From Verrucomicrobiales bacterium (GTDB taxonomy: Bacteria; Verrucomicrobiota; Verrucomicrobiia; Verrucomicrobiales; DEV007), in contig JALRFZ010000322.1 of NCBI GenBank assembly GCA_023253615.1, forward strand, positions 1-11,900: DNA of 11,900 bases, read 5' to 3'. Position numbers and translations under genes: made by a program. A model generated the notes under the pieces. The model did not search any database and was not told the DNA's origin. It saw nothing but the letters and a program-made list of their open reading frames with translations. Of this stretch, positions 1 to 6,127 are shown in pieces (positions within the stretch are counted from its first letter, which is position 1; every line of letters begins with the position of its first letter).

Positions 1-113
1 ATCACCGTGCCGCTTGTCGCGACCTTGGCGGCGCGGGCGACGGCAATCACGGGCATGGGGCAGCGGTGGCCGCGCTCATTGAGGCGCACATCGGGGCGAG
101 GCAGATCAGTCAT
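1..113 (-). CDS. TusA/SirA-family sulfur carrier protein, partial (C-terminus beyond left edge)
   Basis: Only the first 37 residues are in the window, read leftward from an ATG at 113-111. They contain the family signature LNERGHRCPMPVIAVARAA: an N-terminal strand, then the CPxP motif (Cys18-Pro-Met-Pro21) at the start of the first helix. In TusA-family proteins this Cys carries persulfide sulfur from a cysteine desulfurase to acceptors in tRNA thiolation or cofactor synthesis. The spacing of motif to start and the residues after CPxP fit a complete N-terminus of an approximately 75-100 aa protein. The start overlaps the stop of the upstream minus-strand gene (ATGA), so the two are probably translated together. 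The wording of the motif reminds me of actinobacterial TusA-like proteins, which is recollection, not a search. The acceptor pathway cannot be told from the fragment. Confidence 0.7.
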   Translation of the reverse strand, partial: MTDLPRPDVRLNERGHRCPMPVIAVARAAKVATSGTV

Positions 114-415
114 GTGCTTCTCTCCGATCCCAGGTCATCCGCCTGGAGCATGGCACGGACGTCCGCCACCACCTGCGAGGGCAGCCACGCGGGCGCGAAG
201 GGCGTCACGGCGCCTCCATCCCACGGGGAGCTTGTGAAGCGCGCAGGCTCGCCAAGCGCCGATGCGGGGACGGTGTAGCCGGTTGCGGTCATCCACGCGT
301 AGCCGAGGAGCGCGCCCGTGATGCCGGCGGACAGCCCAAGCGCAGCACCGATCGCGGCGCCGCGGCCGACACTCGGCGCGATCGCCTCGTCGTTCGTATG
401 CAGGTCAGCGGGCAT
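110..415 (-). CDS. small hypothetical membrane protein with a glycine zipper
   Basis: This 101-residue protein is not one I recognise. One hydrophobic segment, about residues 19-42, has glycines every fourth residue (Gly19, 23, 27, 31) and again at 34 and 38, a glycine-zipper pattern typical of tightly packed membrane helices. About 60 Ala/Pro-rich residues follow outside the membrane, with no cysteines. Three things argue that it is a real gene: a strong GGGAGG ribosome binding site sits six bases before the ATG; its stop codon overlaps the start of the TusA-like gene by ATGA; and the neighbouring TusA reading frame is convincing. It may anchor or assist a membrane process, but the sequence shows no function. 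Its promoter region would lie to the right of 430, where the sequence switches to an unrelated plus-strand gene, so its upstream part appears to be missing. Confidence 0.6.
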   Translation of the reverse strand: MPADLHTNDEAIAPSVGRGAAIGAALGLSAGITGALLGYAWMTATGYTVPASALGEPARFTSSPWDGGAVTPFAPAWLPSQVVADVRAMLQADDLGSERST

Positions 416-421
416 CGGGGG

Positions 422-427
422 CCTCCC
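422..427 (-). promoter_or_regulatory. Shine-Dalgarno site GGGAGG for the small membrane protein
   Basis: On the minus strand the sequence reads GGGAGG, six bases (CCCCCG) before the ATG at 415-413. This near-optimal site fixes the start of the 101-aa gene. It contrasts with the plus-strand genes of this window, none of which has a convincing site of this kind. Confidence 0.65.
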
Positions 428-450
428 AGAGGATGCGGTCGCGCAGCGGC
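428..450. other. apparent junction between two unrelated sequence blocks
   Basis: Left of this interval the DNA holds a minus-strand gene with its ribosome binding site. Right of it, a plus-strand creatininase-family reading frame begins in the middle of the conserved domain (homology starts near GVLVLPPLAYT, codon 448-450 onward). Reading back into 1-430 in all three plus frames I find no trace of the expected N-terminal E-x-H-G-x-H-L-P segment. Both genes thus lose their upstream parts at the same place. I infer a recombination breakpoint, a mobile insertion boundary, or an assembly chimera; no terminal repeats or target duplication are visible. Confidence 0.5.
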
Positions 451-1041
451 GTGCTCGTTCTGCCTCCGCTCGCCTACACCGTCTCCTCCGGCCATACCCG
501 GAAATGGCCCGGCACGTTCTCGCTGCGTCATGAGACCTTCATCCACACCGTCTGCGAGATCGCGAGCTGGCTCCGCTCCGGCGGGTGGTCGCGGCTGCTT
601 TTCGTGAACAGCCATTTCGGCAACGACGCCTCCCTCCGCGTCGCCGTGGAAAAAATCCGAATCGAGCACCTCGGACATCTCCAGGTGGGATTGAAGCACA
701 CCTTCCTCCTCACCCCGGCGATCCGCGACTACTTCGTGAGCGATGCCGACGACCTCCACGCGAACCGCGCCGAGACCGATCTGATGCTCCACCTCGCGCC
801 CGACACCGTCGGCATGGACCTCGTCGAGGACGATCCCGACCGCACCGCCGGCACCGTCTTCAGCCATCCCGTCTCCCAGACCAGCCTCAACGGCGTCACC
901 GGAGCGCCCTCTCTCGGCGAAGCCGCCCGCGGCGCTTCCCTGTTCGAGGAAATGGTCACCGCCCTCGTCTCCGTCATCGAAACCGCGAAGACCGAGGAGC
1001 CTCCACTTGCCAAGGAATACTGGGCTTCACCGACCTCCTGA
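433..1041 (+). CDS. creatininase-family amidohydrolase, 5'-truncated
   Basis: The frame encodes the C-terminal three quarters of a creatininase-family protein. Creatininase relatives are metal-dependent amidohydrolases that open cyclic or linear C-N bonds (creatinine, formamides, the mycofactocin precursor). Visible landmarks, counted from the ATG at 433: LPPLAYTVSSGH then WPGTFSL (residues 10-31), the NSHFGN motif with metal-ligand type His61, and HANRAETDLML with His109 and Glu114, equivalent to the family's HAGxxETS. Family members run about 240-270 residues. Here the N-terminal 50-60 residues, including the E-x-H-G-x-H-LP metal ligands and the metal-binding Asp, are absent, so this copy would be expected to be inactive as it stands. 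The ATG at 433 is only the first available start, not a convincing one. The gene ends 42 bases before the GlnT-like copy A, so the intact gene was probably co-transcribed with it and may supply an amide hydrolase to the same pathway. Confidence 0.75.
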   Translation: MRSRSGVLVLPPLAYTVSSGHTRKWPGTFSLRHETFIHTVCEIASWLRSGGWSRLLFVNSHFGNDASLRVAVEKIRIEHLGHLQVGLKHTFLLTPAIRDYFVSDADDLHANRAETDLMLHLAPDTVGMDLVEDDPDRTAGTVFSHPVSQTSLNGVTGAPSLGEAARGASLFEEMVTALVSVIETAKTEEPPLAKEYWASPTS

Positions 1042-1083
1042 CATTACCACCTCTTCCGAAACTTTTTACCTTTTACTCCTCGA

Positions 1084-2508
1084 ATGTCCTCCGACTCCGC
1101 CCCCGTCTTTGCCGTTCCCGCCGGATTTGCCGCCGATCCCGGGAAGCTCGCGTCCGTGAAAGAGCGCCTCTCCGCCGCCGGTGTCGAATACCTCTTTTCC
1201 ACCTATGTCGATGTCCACGGCGTGCCCAAGGCCAAGGTCAATCCGCTCGCCTCGCTCGAGAAGATGGCGAAAGGCTCGGAGCTCTTCACCGTCGGCGCGA
1301 TGGAAGGCATGGGGCTCGTCGGACCGCAGGAAGACGAATGCGCCGCCGTGCCGGATCTCGATACCGCGATCGTCTGCCCTTGGGACAAACGCTTCGCCTA
1401 CTTCTTCGGCGACCTCTACCACCATGGCGCGCCCTACGCCAACGACTCACGTCAGATTCTGAAACGCCAGCTCGACCGGGCCGCCTCGATGGGTCTGAAA
1501 TTCAATCTCGGGATCGAGCCGGAGTTTTACGTTCTCCGCGAAGATCCAGAAACCGGCAAGCTCGTGCCCTTGCCCGAGCGCCGCTACCTCGGCACCTGTC
1601 CCGCCTACGACGTGCATCAATCCCTCGGATCGATGGACTTCCTCGATCCCATGGTGAAATACATGAACGAACTCGGTTGGGGCGTCTTTTCCTTCGATCA
1701 GGAGGGCGGCCACGGCCAATACGAGTTCGACTTCGATTACGCCGACGCCCTCACGACTTCCGACCGGCTCACCTTCCTGCGGCTGATGGCGAAGGAAGTC
1801 GCCACCTCGATCGGTGCCATCGCCTCCTTCATGCCGAAGCCCTTCGCGACCGACTTCCGCTCGGGCTGCCATTACAACATGTCCCTCGCCAGTCTCGAAA
1901 CCGGGGAGAATCTCTTCGCGGTCGAGCCCGGGTCGAATCCCTACGCCGAGCGTCATGGCATCCCGCTCTCGAAGATGGCCTTCCACTTCGTCGCCGGCAT
2001 TCTCCGCCATGCCTCTTCCATCACCGCCGTGTCCTCACCGACCTACAACAGCTACCAGGGCTTCATCGCCCAGGGCGACATGCCTGATGTGAGCTGGGCG
2101 CCGGTTCTCGTCGCCTTCGGGAAAAACAACCGCTCCGCGATGATGCGCCTGCCCTTGAACCGCTACTGCGTCGAGAACCGCGCTCCCGACATGGCGAACA
2201 ATCCCTACCTCACCGCCGCTCTCCACCTCGCCGCGGGACTCGACGGCATCGAGGAACAACTCGATCCCGGCGAACCGGTGAATGACAACATCTACGCGAA
2301 AAGCCGCCGCGAACTGAAAGCCGCCGGAATCCGCTTTCTCCCTCCGACCTTGTTGCACGCCCTCGACGCCTTCGAGGACGATCCCTTCATCGACGGCGTC
2401 TTCGGCGAAATGAAAGGCATCTACCTCGCCCAGAAACGCCGCGAATGGGAGCAGGCCTTCTACACCATTCACGACCTCCAGCTCGAACGTCAGTTTACGA
2501 GGCTGTGA
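1084..2508 (+). CDS. GlnT-type glutamine synthetase family protein, copy A (likely gamma-glutamyl-amine ligase)
   Basis: The 474-residue protein belongs to the glutamine synthetase fold, in the GlnT/gamma-glutamylmethylamide synthetase branch (about 430-470 aa), not the 700-aa GlnN type. These enzymes phosphorylate the side-chain carboxylate of glutamate with ATP and join it to ammonia or an amine. Seen in order: N-terminal beta-grasp segment STYVDVHGVPKAK (about 39-51); metal ligands in NLGIEPEF (Glu145, Glu147); GGHGQYEFDF (Gln212, Glu214); FMPKPF (Lys252); SGCHYNMSL (His263, Asn265); ATP/phosphate-binding NSYQGF and NNRSAMMRLP; and ENRAPDMANNPYL (Glu364, Arg366). At the position where classical enzymes have the ammonium-binding Asp of FDGSS, this copy has Glu74 (MEGMG), while copy B has Asp59. 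The C-terminus also departs from the family ending seen in copy B. I infer an amine substrate other than ammonia. The leader is pyrimidine-rich without a Shine-Dalgarno site. Confidence 0.88.
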   Translation: MSSDSAPVFAVPAGFAADPGKLASVKERLSAAGVEYLFSTYVDVHGVPKAKVNPLASLEKMAKGSELFTVGAMEGMGLVGPQEDECAAVPDLDTAIVCPWDKRFAYFFGDLYHHGAPYANDSRQILKRQLDRAASMGLKFNLGIEPEFYVLREDPETGKLVPLPERRYLGTCPAYDVHQSLGSMDFLDPMVKYMNELGWGVFSFDQEGGHGQYEFDFDYADALTTSDRLTFLRLMAKEVATSIGAIASFMPKPFATDFRSGCHYNMSLASLETGENLFAVEPGSNPYAERHGIPLSKMAFHFVAGILRHASSITAVSSPTYNSYQGFIAQGDMPDVSWAPVLVAFGKNNRSAMMRLPLNRYCVENRAPDMANNPYLTAALHLAAGLDGIEEQLDPGEPVNDNIYAKSRRELKAAGIRFLPPTLLHALDAFEDDPFIDGVFGEMKGIYLAQKRREWEQAFYTIHDLQLERQFTRL

Positions 2509-2927
2509 GGGGAGTGGGCCTACGGAATACACGGAAAACACAGAAGGGGGAAAGATGGAATCAGGGCAGAAAAGACTGATGGATCAAGATTCTCCGGCAT
2601 ATCGGATGCGCCCGGTATCGGAGGTGGATGAAACCTGTCTCAATGCCGACCCTCTGTATTTCCGCGTCTTCCGTGTGTTCCGTAGGCCGCCCCTCTATCG
2701 CTCGATTGTGGGCCGTATTTCTCCGTTTCCGCTCCACGACCTCCTCCTGCAGTTGGGCATCACCGTGTGCAGCTTCGTCTTCGTGGGCTGCGAGGCGTGA
2801 CTTCCTTCCGCCACGCCTATCCATTGAGGATACCGGTCCCATTACCCTAACAAAAACACCATATCCGGACCTGTCTCCCAGACCTTTTACCTTTTCACCT
2901 TTTACGCGGCCGTGGGCCGCTCCCGCC
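2509..2927. other. 419-bp intergenic region between copy A and the oxygenase
   Basis: I find no supportable gene here; short frames on either strand simply translate the repeat. It holds an inverted-repeat element (2516-2690), a less structured stretch up to about 2840, the word CCCTAACAAAAACACC at 2845-2860 that recurs before other genes in the window, and a TTTTACCTTTTCACCTTTTAC tract ending 22 bases before the oxygenase start. No clear -35/-10 pair was found by eye, though a promoter for the oxygenase could lie here given the gap length. Confidence 0.5.
2516..2690. repeat. imperfect inverted repeat, TTCCGTGT type
   Basis: The left arm (2516-2550, containing CCTACGGAATACACGGAAAA) and the right arm (2650-2688, containing TTCCGTGTGTTCCGTAGG) are near reverse complements. 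The outer 22 bases match at about 20 positions; further in, the right arm has a short duplication of TCCGCGTCTTCCG. About 100 bases of unrelated sequence separate the arms. From memory, similar TTCCGTGTATTCCGT words are scattered through intergenic DNA of Verrucomicrobiota, which would make this a dispersed palindromic element. It begins eight bases after the copy A stop codon, so it could also act as a transcript-end or stabilising structure. Confidence 0.6.
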
Positions 2928-4280
2928 ATGAACCCGGTCACCGAATCCGAAGTCCGCGCCGCCTGTCTGCCGAATCCGGCGCGCCCCTCCCGCCCCGCGC
3001 TGCGCCAGGCACCGCCCGAGCTGCCCGTCTCCGACATCCTCGCGGAGATCGGGCGCATCGCTGATCTGCCGCTCCCGCAGGCCACCACTTTGCCTCCCCA
3101 GGCCTACACCAGCGAGGAGTTCTTCCGCTGGGAGATCGCGAATCTCTTCGAGAACGACTGGATCGCGCTCTGCCACGTTTCGCAGATCCCGAACACCGGC
3201 GATTTCCTGAATCTCGAGGTCTTCGGCGAACCGCTCATCGTCGTGCGCACGAAGGAAGGCGACATTCGCGTCCTTTCCCGCGTCTGCCCGCACCGCGCCA
3301 TGGACATCATGCCCCCCGGCTTCGGCTACGACGGACACGGCATGGCGACACCGCACGAGGGCAAACCTGGCTGCGGAAATACGCGCTTCTTCCTTTGTCC
3401 CTACCATTTCTGGACCTTCGAACTCGATGGAGGACTGAAGGCCTGCGCCGAGATGGGCGAGGCCGAGGGATTCCAACGGGACGAATGGGGATTGCGGGGC
3501 TTCCGCACCGAAGTGTGGAACGGCTTCGTCTTCGTCAATCTCGATGGCGGCGTGCCTCGGACCGTCGCCGAGCAGTATGCCAGCCTCGCCGCAGACATGG
3601 CCCCTTGGAATCCGGCGGAGATGGAGCTGATCGTCGCCAACGAGTGGGATTGCAGCTTCAACTGGAAGGTTCTCGCCGAGAACTTCATGGAATCCTACCA
3701 CCACGCCGGAGCCCACAGCAAGACGCTGCAACCCATGATGCGGGCCCGCGACACCTGGACCGAGGAGGAAAAACCCTTCCACATCCGCTGCCACCTGCCC
3801 ATGCGCGAGACCGTCCGCGCCGAGATCCAGGAAAAGGAGAACAGCGGCGACGGCTGGGACAATTTTCCACCCATTCCCGGCCTGCCGGAAGAGGAGCGTT
3901 TCAGCTGGGGACTCGTGATGGCTTACCCGCTCTTCACCTTCGTCTACACCGCCGACTCCCTCATCTGGTACCGCATCCTCCCCGTCGCTCCCGACCGGCT
4001 CCAGCTCCTCACGACCATCCTCGTGCCGAAGAGCTCCACCGAACTGCCGGACTTCGAGGCCCGTCGCGAGCGGGCCAACCGCGCTGGCATCGATTTCCAC
4101 CTCGAGGACATGGAGGTCTGCATGGCCGTGCAGCGGGGCCTCGCCACCGCCGGCTACCAGCGCGGCAGACTCAGCCACCTCGAGATGCCCGTCTGGCTCA
4201 TCCAGCGCTACCTCGCGGCGAGATCGCGCGGCACCTGGCCCACGATGGATCGGCCCGCCGCCCCCTCGCAGCAACCTTGA
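2928..4280 (+). CDS. Rieske non-heme iron oxygenase, alpha subunit (quaternary-amine oxygenase-like)
   Basis: The 450-residue protein has the two-domain layout of Rieske oxygenase alpha subunits, which use electrons from a separate reductase to activate O2. The Rieske [2Fe-2S] ligands are Cys120-Pro-His122 and Cys157-Pro-Tyr-His160. The catalytic domain shows NWKVLAENFMESYHHAGAH, giving iron ligands His258 and His263, with Asp394 (HLEDMEVC) as the likely third. The residue that usually bridges the two centres is Glu255 instead of Asp, and the C-terminal QRGL...LSHLEM segment resembles GbcA/CntA-type enzymes that attack N-methylated amines such as glycine betaine and carnitine. The 34 residues between the Rieske ligand pairs are about twice the usual 15-17. 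I chose the ATG at 2928 because the frame upstream only translates the repeat. Two GlnT-type ligases flank the gene; no reductase is in the window, so its partner must be elsewhere. The exact substrate is unknown. Confidence 0.88.
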   Translation: MNPVTESEVRAACLPNPARPSRPALRQAPPELPVSDILAEIGRIADLPLPQATTLPPQAYTSEEFFRWEIANLFENDWIALCHVSQIPNTGDFLNLEVFGEPLIVVRTKEGDIRVLSRVCPHRAMDIMPPGFGYDGHGMATPHEGKPGCGNTRFFLCPYHFWTFELDGGLKACAEMGEAEGFQRDEWGLRGFRTEVWNGFVFVNLDGGVPRTVAEQYASLAADMAPWNPAEMELIVANEWDCSFNWKVLAENFMESYHHAGAHSKTLQPMMRARDTWTEEEKPFHIRCHLPMRETVRAEIQEKENSGDGWDNFPPIPGLPEEERFSWGLVMAYPLFTFVYTADSLIWYRILPVAPDRLQLLTTILVPKSSTELPDFEARRERANRAGIDFHLEDMEVCMAVQRGLATAGYQRGRLSHLEMPVWLIQRYLAARSRGTWPTMDRPAAPSQQP

Positions 4281-4360
4281 TCAGACCCTGTCTGGTGGGG
4301 CATTGAACCCTCTTTGCTCCCCGATCCACCCATTTCAGAAAAGACTAACAAACACCGAAT

Positions 4361-4441
4361 CATCTGCGGAAATCCGCGGCCCATCCGTGCTCATCTGCGT
4401 TTCCCTTTTTGAACGCGGATGATCGCGGATCTCCGCAGATG
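4361..4441. repeat. nested palindromic repeat, GCGGAT/ATCCGC type
   Basis: Left arm CATCTGCGGAAATCCGCG (4361-4378) is the near-perfect reverse complement of CGCGGATCTCCGCAGATG (4424-4441), with one mismatch. An inner pair, CATCTGCGTTT (4392-4402) and GAACGCGGATG (4411-4421), extends the symmetry. Each outer arm is itself palindromic (GCGGAAATCCGC), so DNA or RNA could fold into a long or a branched hairpin. The same hexamer recurs at 4444-4450 (ACGCGGATCC). The element ends only 32 bases before the copy B start codon. I recall comparable GCGGAT-rich repeats as dispersed elements in Verrucomicrobiota; a role in expression of copy B is possible but unproven. Confidence 0.6.
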
Positions 4442-4473
4442 TACGCGGATCCGAGCCCCATTTTCCTTCCCCG

Positions 4474-5835
4474 ATGAAATCCACCCAAGAACTCACCCTC
4501 CTCCGCGACGAACTCAAAGCCAAGGGCGTCAAATACTGTGTCGGCGCCTACGTCGACATCCACGGCGTGCCCAAGGGCAAATTCGTGCCCATTGATCATT
4601 TCGTCCATTTCGCCGAGGGCTCCGAGCTCTACACCGGCTATGCCCTCGACGGGCTCGGACAAAAACCCAACGACGACGAGATCGCCTCCGTCCCCGATCT
4701 CGACCGGGGTTGCATCCTGCCTTGGAACCAGGAGGTCGCCTTTTATCCCGCCGACAACACCTTCAAGGGCGAACCCTACGAAGTGAACACGCGCGTCGCC
4801 TTGAAAAAGGTCCTCGCCGAAGCCGCCTCGATGGGATTCGGAATGAATCTCGGAATCGAATGCGAGGTCTACATCCTCCGCCTCACGAAGGAGGGCAAAC
4901 TCGAGATCCCCAACGACGACGACAACCTCGTCAAAGCCTGCTACGACGTGAAGCGTTTCCTCGATCGCTACACCTGGCTCGACAAGGTCTCGACGACGAT
5001 CAACGACCTCGGCTGGGATCTCTATTCGCTCGACCACGAGGATGCGAACTCGCAATTCGAGTTCGATTTCAAATACGCCGACGCGCTGACCATGTGCGAT
5101 CGCTTCGTCTTCTTCCGCATGATGGCGAAGCAGTACGCCTCCGAGGAGGGGCTCATCGCCACCTTCATGCCGAAACCCTTCGCCGACAAGACCGGCACCG
5201 GGGCGCATTTCAACATGTCGCTCTACGATCTGGAGACGGGATCCAATCTCTTCGCCCGCGATCCCGCCAACGATCCGCGGGGCCTCGGGCTCACCGAGCT
5301 CGGCTATCAGTTCATCGCCGGGGTGCTGAAACACGGCCCCGCTCTCTGCGCCACCTTTGCCCCGACCGTGAACAGCTACAAACGCCTCGTGCGTCGCGGA
5401 CTGATGGCCTACTACAGTTGGGCACCGGTCTTCAACAGCTACGGCCGCAACAACCGCACCAACGCCCTGCGCGTCCCCATGGGCGGCGGGCGCGTCGAAG
5501 CGCGCAACGCCGACGCCGCCTGCAATCCCTACCTCGCCGGTGCCCTCGTTCTTGCCGCCGGCCTCGAAGGGATCCGCGAAGGGCTCGACCCCGGTCCCGC
5601 GCAGGAGGACAACCTCTACGAATACAGCCCGGCCCAGCTCGCCGCCGCCGGCATCCAGGAGCTGCCGCGCAATCTCGACGAAGCCGTGCAGGCCTTCGCC
5701 GCGGACCCGTTCGTCACCAAGGTGCTCGGCGAAGAGCTGCGCGACGAATTCATCACCTACAAAGCGGAAGAATGGCGCCAATACCACCAGACCGTCTCGC
5801 AATGGGAGATCGAGCGGTATGCGCGATTGTTCTGA
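4474..5835 (+). CDS. glnT: GlnT-type glutamine synthetase family protein, copy B (gamma-glutamylmethylamide synthetase-like)
   Basis: The 453-residue protein is a paralogue of copy A (about 40-45% identical over the central part by eye) and the more typical member of the GlnT/gamma-glutamylmethylamide synthetase branch. Landmarks: [12 protein letters not shown] (about 25-36), ALDGLG with Asp59 at the ammonium-site position, [11 protein letters not shown] (Glu129, Glu131), [12 protein letters not shown] (Gln194, Glu196; the family usually has Gly where Ser193 stands), FMPKPF (Lys234), [10 protein letters not shown] (His245, Asn247), [32 protein letters not shown] (Glu342, Arg344), and the usual ending with [16 protein letters not shown]. 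It would join glutamate to ammonia or a small amine such as methylamine using ATP. That would fit recycling of nitrogen released by the neighbouring oxygenase, or activation of its substrate. The symbol denotes the family, not a proven reaction. It starts behind TTTTCCTTCCCCG, with no Shine-Dalgarno site. Confidence 0.88.
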   Translation: MKSTQELTLLRDELKAKGVKYCVGAYVDIHGVPKGKFVPIDHFVHFAEGSELYTGYALDGLGQKPNDDEIASVPDLDRGCILPWNQEVAFYPADNTFKGEPYEVNTRVALKKVLAEAASMGFGMNLGIECEVYILRLTKEGKLEIPNDDDNLVKACYDVKRFLDRYTWLDKVSTTINDLGWDLYSLDHEDANSQFEFDFKYADALTMCDRFVFFRMMAKQYASEEGLIATFMPKPFADKTGTGAHFNMSLYDLETGSNLFARDPANDPRGLGLTELGYQFIAGVLKHGPALCATFAPTVNSYKRLVRRGLMAYYSWAPVFNSYGRNNRTNALRVPMGGGRVEARNADAACNPYLAGALVLAAGLEGIREGLDPGPAQEDNLYEYSPAQLAAAGIQELPRNLDEAVQAFAADPFVTKVLGEELRDEFITYKAEEWRQYHQTVSQWEIERYARLF

Positions 5836-5975
5836 GGCGGCGGGACCGCGGGAAAACTTTCGTTTGCCTTCCGGGGCTTTCGCGACGTAGCTTGGCATCG
5901 TCACTCCCCGATGGAAGGGGATCGGGCGGGTCGCTGTTCTCGAATTTCACCCCGCCTCCGGCCGCTCCGGCGAAC

Positions 5976-6000
5976 GGGCATCATGCCCTTCTTCTCTTGC
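5976..6000 (+). terminator. weak candidate terminator after GlnT-type copy B
   Basis: GGGCA-TCA-TGCCC (5976-5988) is a perfect five-base stem followed by a pyrimidine run (TTCTTCTCTTGCTC) containing only broken T stretches. It lies 140 bases after the copy B stop codon. The stem is short and the T-tract interrupted, so this is only a possible end of the cluster transcript. Confidence 0.25.
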
Positions 6001-6113
6001 TCGTGTCCGCTCCTTCCGGGAGGGCCGTCATCACTGGAATCCACGCGCCGCTCCGCCTCCCATGCGGGCGCCCCACGGGTCCGGATGCCGCGCGACAGGC
6101 GCACTCCGCACGC

Positions 6114-6127
6114 GACCCGAACGGGTC
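6114..6127. promoter_or_regulatory. palindrome GACCCGAACGGGTC, possible operator
   Basis: The 14-base sequence is two perfect six-base half sites around a central AA. It lies 56 bases before the rnr start. The two-base centre makes a tight RNA hairpin unlikely, so a protein-binding palindrome is the alternative reading. In DNA of this base composition chance occurrence is quite possible. Confidence 0.2.

Noticed and set aside
1..430. Missing N-terminus of the creatininase gene by frameshift
   Set aside because: I looked in all three plus frames for an E-x-H-G-x-H-L-P-like segment and found none; the strand there is occupied by the minus-strand genes, so a simple frameshift does not explain the truncation.
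585..2087. 500-codon plus-strand frame crossing the creatininase end and copy A
   Set aside because: The product is Arg/Pro-rich and runs through two well-supported genes in another frame; no domain is visible.
2555..2803. Small plus-strand frame of 81 codons between copy A and the oxygenase
   Set aside because: It translates the inverted repeat and has no start signal or recognisable domain; several frames on both strands are open across the same repeat.
2628..2927. 100-codon N-terminal extension of the Rieske oxygenase
   Set aside because: The upstream frame translates the right arm of the repeat and pyrimidine tracts; family homology begins well after the ATG at 2928, which gives the normal length.
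4282..4294. Hairpin CAGAC-CCT-GTCTG just after the oxygenase stop
   Set aside because: The stem is only five bases and no T-run follows, so I did not call a terminator.
4360..5904. 514-codon minus-strand frame opposite GlnT-type copy B
   Set aside because: It mirrors the coding strand, lacks any motif, and its ends fall in the palindromic repeat and the intergenic region; a codon-bias shadow.
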